This document shows positions 7,505 through 13,328 of a stretch of DNA of 29,717 nucleotides, one piece after another. The notes under the pieces were generated by a model, which was not told the DNA's origin, made no database searches, and saw only the letters and a program-made list of their open reading frames with translations. Within the stretch, counting starts at the first letter, position 1, and each line of letters begins with the position of its first letter. Origin of the DNA: a virus. The stretch spans positions 1 to 29,717 of IMG/VR virus record IMGVR_UViG_3300031566_000262; one strand, 5' to 3'. Both the position numbers and the translations under genes were made by a program.

Positions 7505-7957
7505 TTATACTTCTGTCCCTGGTATCCATTCGATTAAACAGGGATGGTCTTTTTTCATAAAGTCTTTAAAGTTAATCTCATCAGCTATAGATGGCATCTC
7601 GGAATCTCTATAAATCCAATAGTGATAGTTTTTGCCGCTATTAGTCGTCATTATTAATCCAACGGGCTCTGGACATTTGGCCTTCATGAAAAGAATAAAT
7701 GTCCTGTCGCTTTTGGTGTCCACAAATATCAACGCAACCATTTCTTCAGAAATAAGTCCTGCTTCCGATATTCCTAATAAAGAAAAATCACCATATTCTT
7801 CTGGAACCAAAACCTTAATTGTATGTCCTCGAAAGGCAAGGTTAGTCAATGCCATTGTTTTGATAGGTGTTTTGTTGGATAATGTTCCCATAAAAGCACA
7901 ACAAGACAACCCAATAAGAGTCACAAGGGCACTAATAATAAAAAACTTTTTTTTCAT
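7505..7957 (-). CDS. Small exported or membrane-anchored protein
   Basis: 150 aa behind AAAGGAAT. The N-terminus MKKKFFIISALVTLIGLSCC is a basic stretch followed by a hydrophobic core, typical of a signal peptide or anchor. The double Cys at 19-20 resembles a lipoprotein site, but the residues before it do not fit the lipobox well. The remainder is a compact alpha/beta domain ending in a Trp-bearing tail (LIEWIPGTEV). I do not recognise the family. Being exported and next to a PagL-like barrel gene, it may act in the host envelope. Confidence 0.65.
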   Translation of the reverse strand: MKKKFFIISALVTLIGLSCCAFMGTLSNKTPIKTMALTNLAFRGHTIKVLVPEEYGDFSLLGISEAGLISEEMVALIFVDTKSDRTFILFMKAKCPEPVGLIMTTNSGKNYHYWIYRDSEMPSIADEINFKDFMKKDHPCLIEWIPGTEV

Positions 7958-7986
7958 AATTTATTCCTTTCAATGGTTATTAATAA

Positions 7987-8175
7987 CTATATTGGAACAC
8001 CTCGTCTCAATGTCTTTAGCGTTTTTACTGGTATACCACATCTAGGATATGGGCCATTCCATCCTTCAAGCGCCACACACTCTTTATTATCGCATGTTTC
8101 GTTATATTCATGCAAGCCATAATGTATGCATTGAAGCATGTTACAATATTTACTTGATATGCATTTTACTATCAT
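7987..8175 (-). CDS. Small cysteine-rich protein, likely metal binding
   Basis: 62 aa with GGGAA before the start, one base after the PagL-like gene ends. Cysteines at about 5, 11, 16, 28, 33 and 46 with intervening His (IHYGLHEYNE) suggest a zinc-bound or disulfide-linked mini-domain of the type common in phage accessory regions. No catalytic motif and no signal peptide. Function unknown. Confidence 0.6.
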   Translation of the reverse strand: MIVKCISSKYCNMLQCIHYGLHEYNETCDNKECVALEGWNGPYPRCGIPVKTLKTLRRGVPI

Positions 8176-8176
8176 A

Positions 8177-8638
8177 CTATTCCCATCTAAACCCTATTAT
8201 ACTACTTATTACATTATGTCCATATTCATCTTGTTCAAACGGATTACTGGAGTGAGTAAATCGTAATTGAACATCTATATATTTATATATAATTCCTATT
8301 CCAGTGCCCCATTTTCCGATAGTGCTATCTGCTAAGTCTTCTGCATTATTATTAAATGCATGCCCTAATCCTGCAAATATACATATATATTTCTTACCAA
8401 ACATCCTTTTAACTTGCAATTCACCAGAAAATATATTAACCGTTCCGTCATTATAATGCTTTGATCCTTCAATTCCAATGCTTAAATGCCAATTATTAAT
8501 ATTCTCTCCGACATCAAACCTAATAGATTTAGTACTTACTTCATTTTGTCCGGCGCCAGCACCAACAGATAAACAATAATCCATTGAATATGCTATTGTC
8601 GGTATAAACATAAATAATATTATCAATATCCATTTCAT
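8177..8638 (-). CDS. PagL-like outer-membrane beta-barrel (lipid A deacylase/acyloxyacyl hydrolase family)
   Basis: 153 aa behind GGGGGGAAG. It has a signal peptide (MKWILIILFMFIPTIAYS) and then alternating beta strands typical of an eight-stranded barrel, ending in the aromatic GFRW expected of outer-membrane proteins. Near the C-terminus, FTHSSNPF gives an HxSN motif (H129, S131, N132) as in PagL, where His and Ser are catalytic and remove an acyl chain from lipid A. The third residue, a Glu downstream in PagL, is not clearly conserved: the matching region reads EYGHNVISS. Its length equals mature PagL plus a signal. Likely role: altering lipopolysaccharide in the infected cell, for example against superinfection. 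It could instead be a catalytically silent barrel. Confidence 0.7.
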   Translation of the reverse strand: MKWILIILFMFIPTIAYSMDYCLSVGAGAGQNEVSTKSIRFDVGENINNWHLSIGIEGSKHYNDGTVNIFSGELQVKRMFGKKYICIFAGLGHAFNNNAEDLADSTIGKWGTGIGIIYKYIDVQLRFTHSSNPFEQDEYGHNVISSIIGFRWE

Positions 8639-8848
8639 TTATCTTCCCCCCATGGCACTCATACTATTTTTCTTTCTGCTTTTTTCACACCATATGGCAT
8701 AATCCTTATGCTTATATGACCTACTTTTTCGGGCAAAGAACTTGTCCAGATAGGTTATTTGACAAGGTGCCTTTTGCTTTCCAGGAGTTCTACTAGCATG
8801 TGTTTTCTTTCTATCCTTAAAGGAATTTCTATATCCCAACGTCTTCAT
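8639..8848 (-). CDS. Small highly basic protein
   Basis: 69 aa, stopping one base before the PagL-like start. Extremely rich in Lys and Arg (NSFKDRKKTHASRTPGKQK, FFARKSRSYKHKDY), with two Cys. No recognised family; likely nucleic-acid or membrane-surface binding. The ribosome site is weak, but the stop of the tiny membrane protein gene upstream lies just one base before its ATG, so coupled translation is likely. Confidence 0.5.
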   Translation of the reverse strand: MKTLGYRNSFKDRKKTHASRTPGKQKAPCQITYLDKFFARKSRSYKHKDYAIWCEKSRKKNSMSAMGGR

Positions 8849-8849
8849 A

Positions 8850-8981
8850 TTAGTGTACCATAATTTGGTGTGAAATACAAACCATTTTCCACATTGTGAC
8901 CATTATTACGCTACATACAAAAGCCGTCCACAATATAATGCATAATGCCTTGATTGTTCTCTTTATCTCTTGTGTTATCAT
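8850..8981 (-). CDS. 43-aa single-pass membrane protein
   Basis: An ATG at 8981 is preceded by AGAGGG at ideal spacing. The protein has a charged N-terminus (MITQEIKRTIK), a hydrophobic helix (ALCIILWTAFVCSVIMVTMW) and a short tail. It ends one base before the next ATG, the tight packing seen across this operon. It is too short for routine gene callers. Function unknown; such proteins in phages can act on host membranes or other phage proteins. Confidence 0.6.
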   Translation of the reverse strand: MITQEIKRTIKALCIILWTAFVCSVIMVTMWKMVCISHQIMVH

Positions 8982-9064
8982 ATATACCCTCTAGAATAGG
9001 ACATAAGGCATGCTGGCAATATGGGGAGAGTGCTATTTCAACATGTACCTTATGCCCTTAGTGG

Positions 9065-9241
9065 TTAGAAATATCTTGGTACTGACAACTTATTAATTGT
9101 CAATATGGCAATAATTGCATTGAGAGACCTTGGATGTGCCATAACTGATTTTTCAGCTAATGACACATACATCCTACCAGTAGAATAAACTGTTGGATAT
9201 AATCCAATTTTCTTTTTACCAAATGTTCTAACCCTTTTCAT
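9065..9241 (-). CDS. 58-aa basic hypothetical protein
   Basis: An ATG at 9241 sits behind AGGGGAG, the same ribosome site type as its upstream neighbours. The sequence begins MKRVRTFGKKKIGLYPTVYS and continues with an Ala/Ile-rich C-terminal helix (LNAIIAILTINKLSV). No family recognised. The 83 bases between its stop and the next start (8982-9064) hold CATAAGG/CCTTATG, an imperfectly conserved inverted repeat, and nothing else I can call. Confidence 0.6.
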   Translation of the reverse strand: MKRVRTFGKKKIGLYPTVYSTGRMYVSLAEKSVMAHPRSLNAIIAILTINKLSVPRYF

Positions 9242-9271
9242 TGTGTTTCTCCCCTTATTTCTTTTATTTGA

Positions 9272-9970
9272 TTATTTAATAAGTCCTATTTCTTTTAAAT
9301 CTTTTTCTCCAACAACTTTACATTTATATACTCTGAATTTTCCGTCTGTAGCTGTAGGAATTGCTGCTATATTTTTGGATGTAAACTCTACTATCAAAAT
9401 ATGGTATCCTTTTTTCCAATTTTTTATACACCAGTCAAGGGTGGCCAAAGAGATACCGAATGAACACTGACGTTCAACAGAACAATCTGCATACTTTACG
9501 GTATATGTTTTTCCAATTTCATATTTAATACCCCCAAAAAATGGACCTCTATATAAATTGTTAACAAGTTTATAGGCTCTAATTTTTCCAATTTGATCTT
9601 TTAAAATTAACAATGGTGTACATAAGTTAGGATTTATACCAATGGTTTCGATGAAATTAGCACCATTGAGATCAGCACCATTGAGATCAGCACCATTGAG
9701 ATCAGCACCACTGAGATTAGCACCACTGAGATTAGCACCACTGAGATTAGCACCATAGAGACTAGCGTTATAAAGATTAGCACCACTGAGATCAGCATTA
9801 CAAAGATCAGCACCATTGAGATCAGCACCACTGAGATTAGCACCATTGAGATTAGCGTTATAAAGATTAGCCCTGCTTTGTTGAGCCAAATTTCTTATAG
9901 AATCTTCCCCCTCAGTAATAAGCCTTTTTGAATATTTCCTTCTTATTTCATTTATTATTCTATCTTTCAT
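9272..9970 (-). CDS. Pentapeptide-repeat protein with C-terminal DUF7666-like domain
   Basis: 232 aa behind AGGGGAG. Residues 34-106 are about 15 tandem A(N/D)LxG pentapeptides, which fold into a right-handed quadrilateral beta helix that can mimic DNA. The C-terminal ~100 residues (AYKLVNNLYRGPFFGGIKYE, IGKTYTVKY, then a Cys-containing core and FRVYKCKVVGE) resemble a small domain often fused to pentapeptide repeats in phage and bacterial proteins. An N-terminal helix of about 30 residues is charged. Role unknown. DNA-mimic action against a topoisomerase or a restriction factor is known for some pentapeptide proteins, but is not shown here. Confidence 0.82.
   Translation of the reverse strand: MKDRIINEIRRKYSKRLITEGEDSIRNLAQQSRANLYNANLNGANLSGADLNGADLCNADLSGANLYNASLYGANLSGANLSGANLSGADLNGADLNGADLNGANFIETIGINPNLCTPLLILKDQIGKIRAYKLVNNLYRGPFFGGIKYEIGKTYTVKYADCSVERQCSFGISLATLDWCIKNWKKGYHILIVEFTSKNIAAIPTATDGKFRVYKCKVVGEKDLKEIGLIK
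9653..9871 (-). repeat. 15-bp tandem repeats encoding pentapeptides
   Basis: The DNA behind the pentapeptide region is itself a tandem array of near-identical 15-base units (forms such as CACCATTGAGATCAG and CACCACTGAGATTAG on the + strand). Several neighbouring units are exact copies, which implies recent duplication or gene conversion and makes copy-number change likely. Confidence 0.85.
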
Positions 9971-10236
9971 TGTATTTCTCCCCTTAATGTCTCTATTTTG
10001 TTAATATATGTACTTATTAATTTACCATAATCACTTGTTTCTGGTATTTGTCTAATGGTTATTTTGGCAGGTTTTTTTCTACAATTAGTATTTATTTGGC
10101 GTACTACTTCTTGTGTCAATTGCTTTGGTGTATTGCCTAATACTTTAAATATTCTACGGGAAGTGCGCTGCTTATACATTGCAATGGCACCATATTTGCG
10201 TGCATTATTATTTTGCATAACCATATAGACGTACAT
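9967..10236 (-). CDS. Hypothetical basic protein
   Basis: 89 aa with AGGGGG before the start at 10236 and a 4-base overlap with the pentapeptide gene. Several Met residues lie near the start (MYVYMVMQNNN), so the true N-terminus could be a few residues later. The middle (YKQRTSRRIFKVLGNTPKQL) and the end (KKPAKITIRQIPE) are basic. No family recognised. Confidence 0.6.
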   Translation of the reverse strand: MYVYMVMQNNNARKYGAIAMYKQRTSRRIFKVLGNTPKQLTQEVVRQINTNCRKKPAKITIRQIPETSDYGKLISTYINKIETLRGEIQ

Positions 10237-10245
10237 AATTTCCCC

Positions 10246-10464
10246 CTATCCATTTGTTATATGGATTCTACCATGTACTTCATTTGGCAATAGTTGAGAT
10301 ACTTTCCCAACAAAGTTTTTTATACATTCCTGTCTGGTGTTTCCATTTCCATAAAAGAAATAGTTGAACGGCTTTATTGTAACTTTACCATGCATTGACC
10401 ATGCTTTGTTATAGTCATCTGCAATAATTGGATTTTGTATTGTTGCTTTAATGTCTATGTTCAT
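10246..10464 (-). CDS. Hypothetical protein, 72 aa
   Basis: The start at 10464 is chosen over an in-frame ATG at 10521 because it has a strong GGGGGAG ribosome site and because its ATG overlaps the stop of the upstream 47-aa gene (ATGA). The sequence is mixed beta strand (KATIQNPIIAD, GKVTIKPFNYFFYGNG) with a C-terminal helix and strand (LLPNEVHGRIHITNG). No recognised motif. Confidence 0.6.
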   Translation of the reverse strand: MNIDIKATIQNPIIADDYNKAWSMHGKVTIKPFNYFFYGNGNTRQECIKNFVGKVSQLLPNEVHGRIHITNG

Positions 10465-10604
10465 TGTCTCCCCCATAAAATATATATTATACACAGTAAT
10501 GTTATGCTTCCCAAAAACCATATCAATGATATATAATTAGAGGTATATGGCCATAATTCAAACATTTCGCCAAAGTCAAACCCTATAAAACCATTCGGAC
10601 TCAT
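10461..10604 (-). CDS. 47-aa single-pass membrane protein
   Basis: Reads MSPNGFIGFDFGEMFELWPY and then a hydrophobic helix (ISLIWFLGSITLLCIIYILW) with a GRQ tail. The stop TGA overlaps the next ATG as ATGA, and the ATG lies 3 bases after the preceding stop, so it fits the operon exactly. The ribosome site is weak. An acidic, Phe-rich N-terminus next to a membrane helix is all that can be seen of its function. Confidence 0.6.
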   Translation of the reverse strand: MSPNGFIGFDFGEMFELWPYTSNYISLIWFLGSITLLCIIYILWGRQ

Positions 10605-10607
10605 ATT

Positions 10608-10901
10608 TTATAAACCTAACTTACGGAGGATTACATTTGCAGATGGTTTAGATGTTTGTTTAGGCTTTTCCCCCATTAAGTATATCATTGTTCCACGCTT
10701 GCATTGACTTGTCTCAATATACTTAGCTTCCGACAATCGTTTAATTGCCTGTTCCGGGTCTTGATAATTTCCAAAGTATTTTCTAAATGCCTCATTAAAC
10801 CCGCAAGTATTAATACATATACCTGCCCTTTTGCCGCGTAATGTTTTTATGGCCTTTATGGTAAAAGCACTCATAGATATTTTTGGTATTTGTGCATTCA
10901 T
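10608..10901 (-). CDS. Small protein, paralogue of the 11176-11514 gene
   Basis: 97 aa behind GGGGGAG. It aligns along most of its length with the first leftward gene: shared FT-KAI--LR, GFN-A---YFG, RG-M-YL-G, and a Ser/Ala-rich end with LxKxxG. The pattern suggests a winged-helix-sized domain with a beta hairpin (RGTMIYLMG). Function unknown. A nucleic-acid-binding or early regulatory role would fit its size and promoter-proximal position, but this is inference. Confidence 0.65.
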   Translation of the reverse strand: MNAQIPKISMSAFTIKAIKTLRGKRAGICINTCGFNEAFRKYFGNYQDPEQAIKRLSEAKYIETSQCKRGTMIYLMGEKPKQTSKPSANVILRKLGL

Positions 10902-10910
10902 GTTCTCCCC

Positions 10911-11087
10911 CTATCTGTCCATTCTCGTTAGCATGATAGTACCTGTTGATATTTCACAAATACCTGTCTCATTTAGCGATATTTGGTCTACCATATCTAA
11001 GTTATACTCTTGCGATAGATAATATATTGCATGCTGTTTATCGCCAAATTCCCCTACCGGCCTACTGGCCACATGTGCTTCATACAT
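10911..11087 (-). CDS. Hypothetical protein, 58 aa
   Basis: The start at 11087 (MYEAHVASRPVGEFGDKQHA) is preferred over the in-frame ATG at 11126, because GGGGGAG lies immediately before it and the upstream ATG has no ribosome site. Pattern: strand, helix (KQHAIYYLSQEYN), strands (QISLNETGICEISTGTIML). No family recognised. It lies between the two paralogous genes. Confidence 0.6.
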   Translation of the reverse strand: MYEAHVASRPVGEFGDKQHAIYYLSQEYNLDMVDQISLNETGICEISTGTIMLTRMDR

Positions 11088-11128
11088 AACATTCTCCCCC
11101 ATGTTATATGTTAGTAATAATACCAATT

Positions 11129-11161
11129 GAGTGTATAGACTCTATTATGGCCTATACACTC
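11129..11161 (-). promoter_or_regulatory. 10-bp perfect inverted repeat between leftward genes
   Basis: GAGTGTATAG at 11129-11138 and CTATACACTC at 11152-11161 pair perfectly around a 13-base loop. It follows the stop of the first leftward gene. There is no T-run after it, so it is not a classical terminator. It could be an attenuating hairpin that sets the ratio of the promoter-proximal gene to the rest, or an operator. Confidence 0.5.
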
Positions 11162-11175
11162 TCAGGCATTATTGC

Positions 11176-11514
11176 CTAACCGAATATCTTGGCCAAAGCT
11201 GTAGCACCGCTATTGTCTACCCTGGCAGGGATATCACCGGGTAAATATAACATCACGCCTCGTTTTGCAGGTATGATCACGATATCGCCTGCATCGGCAA
11301 GCTGTTGTGTCATGGGTACTGCGCTTTCAACGCCAAAATACTCTTTCACTGCTGCGTTAAACCCGCTAAACACACTGTGAATACCCTTGTAACCCTCTTT
11401 ACGAAGGGCTACAATTGCCTTATGGGTGAACTGCTTTGGGGATAACTTATCAGCGTTATCCTTGTCATTGCCCTTAACGGCTTTACCGTTAACCACTGTG
11501 ACTTTCTGTGACAT
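11176..11514 (-). CDS. First leftward gene, small conserved protein (paralogue of 10608-10901)
   Basis: 112 aa. The start at 11514 has AGGGG at good spacing; an ATG at 11532 is less likely. After a charged ~25-residue N-terminus comes the shared domain: KQFTHKAIVALRKEGYKGIH, SGFNAAVKEYFG, a middle helix, and KRGVMLYLPGD. It is visibly richer in G and C than neighbouring genes and uses codons such as GGC, GCC and CTG, so it may be highly expressed. As the gene nearest the control region it is probably transcribed first and most. Function unknown; similar proteins appear, as I recall, in other environmental phages. Confidence 0.68.
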   Translation of the reverse strand: MSQKVTVVNGKAVKGNDKDNADKLSPKQFTHKAIVALRKEGYKGIHSVFSGFNAAVKEYFGVESAVPMTQQLADAGDIVIIPAKRGVMLYLPGDIPARVDNSGATALAKIFG

Positions 11515-11581
11515 GTCTTGATCCCCTTTCATGTTATTGGGTATTGTGTTGTTGTTGTTGGGCGACCGGCTCGCCCGCGCA

Positions 11582-11640
11582 TCTCTTTCTCTTGAGTTGC
11601 TTCTCGAAGATTAGAAGCAACGAAAGAGAATACTAATCTT
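11582..11640. promoter_or_regulatory. Overlapping, mutually exclusive hairpins
   Basis: GTTGCTTCT (11596-11604) pairs with AGAAGCAAC (11613-11621), extended by TCTCTTTC (11582-11589) with GAAAGAGA (11622-11629) across a 6-base bulge. A second pairing, AAGATTAG (11607-11614) with CTAATCTT (11633-11640), uses the loop and part of one arm of the first, so both cannot form at once. On the minus strand this lies in the leader of the leftward operon, about 70-125 bases before its first start codon. Confidence 0.6.
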
Positions 11641-11822
11641 GTAAAGACTAACATACTCTGCATAACTGTGCATCTCTTCTTCTTTTTAGCATAATATAAG
11701 ATTCTATACTATAATATAAATATATATAAGAATATAATATTAGTTATCTTGTATATAAGCATAGTAAAGAACTACTTCTTCTTTCTTTTTAGTAATATAT
11801 ATAAGATTAGTATATAATTTCC

Positions 11823-11876
11823 GCGCATACACGCGCATGGGAACCCTCCGAAACGTCTTTCGCATGATCGTATGCG
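11823..11876. repeat. GCGCAT element cluster
   Basis: GCGCAT occurs at 11823-11828 and 11833-11838, exactly one helical turn apart. CGCAT at 11861-11865 and ATGCG at 11872-11876 form an inverted pair. These GC-rich elements stand out in an AT-rich region and have the layout of a protein-binding site. Confidence 0.45.
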
Positions 11877-11906
11877 TGGTATATTATATTCACTAGTTCA
11901 TATATA

Positions 11907-11973
11907 ACCTAAATATAAAAGAATACTTACCTATATATAATATAAAATAGGTCATATAACCTATATAGTAGGT
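11907..11973. repeat. TAGGT/ACCTA element cluster
   Basis: ACCTA at 11907, 11929 and 11959 and TAGGT at 11948 and 11969 lie within 67 bases. TAGGTCATA is repeated exactly at 11948 and 11969, 21 bases apart (two helical turns). TAGGT-6 bases-ACCTA at 11948-11963 makes a 16-bp operator-like palindrome. The arrangement suggests cooperative binding by a repressor or initiator protein. Confidence 0.5.
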
Positions 11974-12045
11974 CATACTATATATAATATATATACTATA
12001 TAGAGGGCTTCGCAGAGAAAAGATGGTGGGACCCTAAGATTTTTC

Positions 12046-12074
12046 TTGACATGGGAGAAAAAACATGGTATAAT
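12046..12074 (+). promoter_or_regulatory. Consensus sigma70 promoter 1
   Basis: TTGACA (12046-12051), 17-base spacer, TATAAT (12069-12074), with TGG directly before the -10 box (extended -10). This is a perfect match to both boxes and the optimal spacing, so a host vegetative RNA polymerase should use it strongly and early. GGGACCCTA lies 10 bases before the -35 box and TAGGGTCCC lies downstream, possibly as operators. Confidence 0.9.
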
Positions 12075-12099
12075 AGATAGAAAATTAGGAAAGAGGGGG

Positions 12100-12129
12100 T
12101 AGGGTCCCGCAGGATACCCGTAGGGTCCC
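12100..12129. repeat. TAGGGTCCC repeats downstream of promoter 1
   Basis: TAGGGTCCC at 12100-12108 and 12121-12129 are direct repeats. Their reverse complement GGGACCCTA lies at 12028-12036, so the three copies bracket promoter 1. The transcript from promoter 1 could also fold here (GGGGG with CCCCC, GGGT with ACCC). There is no ORF between the two promoters. Confidence 0.5.
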
Positions 12130-12181
12130 CCGGACTTGTACTGATTCATACAAAATAATTGTATCTGGGTATACAATTTAC

Positions 12182-12210
12182 TTGACAAACAGAATCAGAT
12201 ATGGTATAAT
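12182..12210 (+). promoter_or_regulatory. Consensus sigma70 promoter 2
   Basis: TTGACA (12182-12187), 17-base spacer, TATAAT (12205-12210) and again TGG before the -10 box. The block ATGGTATAATAG followed by TAGAAA matches promoter 1, so one probably arose by duplication. It lies 25 bases before the start codon of the first rightward gene and its ribosome site. Confidence 0.92.
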
Positions 12211-12235
12211 AGTTAGAAATTGAAAGGAGAAAAGA

Positions 12236-12406
12236 ATGAATCTTAAAGAATGCATTAGGGAAGAGCAGGAAGCTTGGGATAGATATATAGACATTAAGAA
12301 AGATCCCAAGACACGAGACCTACAGGAGTTCTATTATGATGAATATAAAAAGAAAAATGAAATTCTTATACAGAAATTAGATGAAAATATTGCTGAGGAT
12401 GATTAA
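12236..12406 (+). CDS. First rightward early gene, 56-aa acidic/basic helical protein
   Basis: An ATG at 12236 follows GAAAGGAG at good spacing, just downstream of promoter 2. It begins MNLKECIREEQEAWDRYIDI and continues as one or two long charged helices, ending NIAEDD. It has no membrane segment. The family is not recognised. Its position suggests an immediate-early product, perhaps one that binds a host protein; that is inference. Confidence 0.7.
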   Translation: MNLKECIREEQEAWDRYIDIKKDPKTRDLQEFYYDEYKKKNEILIQKLDENIAEDD

Positions 12407-12691
12407 GGTGTGGACCAAACAGGAAAGAAATTGTATAGCATTGGCTACTTTTAGTATTTTATATTATATATATTATATAAATATAGTAATTATATAGGTT
12501 TGGGCCTGAGTTGGAAGAGAAAGAAAAAAGAAACGGTTCCTTCCCCCTCACACTCCCCTATCTTCCACTATAAAAAAGAAAGAGAAAAGAATAAGAATAA
12601 CTATAACATACTGTTTTATAGTTATATACTATTTAACAATGAGACCCCCCAAGAATTATTACTTCCTGTTGGGGAAAAGAAAGGTGATTAA
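12407..12691 (+). other. 285-base leader or spacer with AT hairpin
   Basis: No sure gene. A 29-codon GTG ORF (12408-12497) would encode a small hydrophobic peptide (ALATFSILYYIYYINIVII). A 63-codon TTG ORF (12500-12691) is low complexity and Lys-rich, and probably noise. ATAACTATAA (12597-12606) and TTATAGTTAT (12616-12625) form a 10-bp hairpin about 65 bases before the next start codon. The last bases carry the ribosome site AAAGGTGA of the next gene. Confidence 0.45.
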
Positions 12692-12895
12692 ATGACAAAC
12701 GATGAACGAAGGATTGAAACTTACAAGATTCTGAATCCTGAGACGAAGGATGACCAATTTATCTGCCGCCCGTCGGGGGTGATAGAATGGGTTTGTAAGC
12801 ATGGTGTTGGGCATCCAATAGATGCTAACATCCATAACGGAATTCATGGATGTGATGGATGCTGTGTCCACAATAGAATGGTGGCATCAGCATGA
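12692..12895 (+). CDS. Small zinc-finger-like protein
   Basis: 67 aa. The motif WVCKHGVGHPI followed by IHGCDGCC gives a set of Cys and His ligands (C35, H37, H41, then the C-terminal H-x-C-x2-C-C) of a kind common in short phage proteins. Its TGA stop overlaps the next start as ATGA, so it is coupled to the HAD gene. Function unknown; nucleic-acid or protein binding is likely. Confidence 0.7.
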   Translation: MTNDERRIETYKILNPETKDDQFICRPSGVIEWVCKHGVGHPIDANIHNGIHGCDGCCVHNRMVASA

Positions 12896-13317
12896 AAAAA
12901 GAAATATTAGAAGAAATAGAAAGAAAATACATGGAAGAATATAAAGAAAAGAATGATGCAGAAAGAAACTTTTTTGCATTTACCTCAACAAATACTGATA
13001 TTTCAAAACTTAAGATATTTGTATTTGATATTGATGGGATTATATTTAACTATTATCTTGATACTGGATATAATTTTTCTGATCCCATTCAATGTAATAT
13101 TGATTTAATAAATAAACTACACAACAAGGGACATAAAATTATTTTGAATACCGCGAGACATGATAAATATAGAACCATAACAATTAAACAGTTAAAAAAG
13201 TGGGCAGTTTCTTATGATGAATTGCATTTTGGAAAACCACAGGGAGATTTTTATATAGATGATAGGGGTATTTCTACTGATAATTTAAGAAATATGCTAT
13301 CACTTGGAGAAATATAA
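12892..13317 (+). CDS. HAD-superfamily phosphatase
   Basis: 141 aa. A helical N-terminus of about 38 residues precedes a short HAD core: FVFDIDGIIF (nucleophile D46, acid D48), NTARH with T87, FGKPQGD with K115, and YIDDRG with D123/D124. The spacing matches small cap-less HAD phosphatases such as the phosphatase part of polynucleotide kinase and capsule-type phosphatases. The T after DxDG is replaced by Ile-Ile. It is followed after 11 bases by a metallophosphoesterase, so the two may work on the same phosphorylated substrate, possibly a nucleic-acid end. Confidence 0.82.
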   Translation: MKKEILEEIERKYMEEYKEKNDAERNFFAFTSTNTDISKLKIFVFDIDGIIFNYYLDTGYNFSDPIQCNIDLINKLHNKGHKIILNTARHDKYRTITIKQLKKWAVSYDELHFGKPQGDFYIDDRGISTDNLRNMLSLGEI

Positions 13318-13328
13318 AACAAAGACAA

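Larger units (their letters stand above)
11515..12235. promoter_or_regulatory. Divergent non-coding control region
   Basis: About 720 bases separate the leftward and rightward genes. They are mostly AT-rich with GC-rich islands. Contents from left to right: overlapping hairpins (11582-11640); an imperfect direct repeat of a pyrimidine run followed by ATAAGATT (11676-11703 and 11775-11808); GCGCAT elements (11823-11876); TAGGT/ACCTA elements (11907-11973); GGGACCCTA and its complement (12028-12129); and two rightward sigma70 promoters. No believable gene lies here. No consensus promoter for the leftward operon was found by eye. The combination of phased repeats and long AT tracts would suit an early regulatory region or a replication origin. 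Confidence 0.7.

Noticed and set aside
9634-9846. 70-aa hydrophobic repeat ORF on the minus strand
   Set aside because: Frame shadow of the pentapeptide repeats.
9653-9871. Regular short repeats resembling a CRISPR array
   Set aside because: Units are 15 bp with no spacers and translate to pentapeptides in one long frame.
11973-12188. 71-aa minus-strand ORF in the control region
   Set aside because: It lies across both the first promoter and the repeats, has no ribosome site and would end in AT-rich low-complexity sequence.
12408-12497. 29-codon GTG ORF for a hydrophobic peptide
   Set aside because: Hydrophobic character follows from TAT/ATA repeats; too short and weakly supported to list as a gene.
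12500-12691. 63-aa TTG-start ORF
   Set aside because: Lys- and Asn-rich low complexity from AT-rich DNA, no ribosome site; more likely leader sequence.
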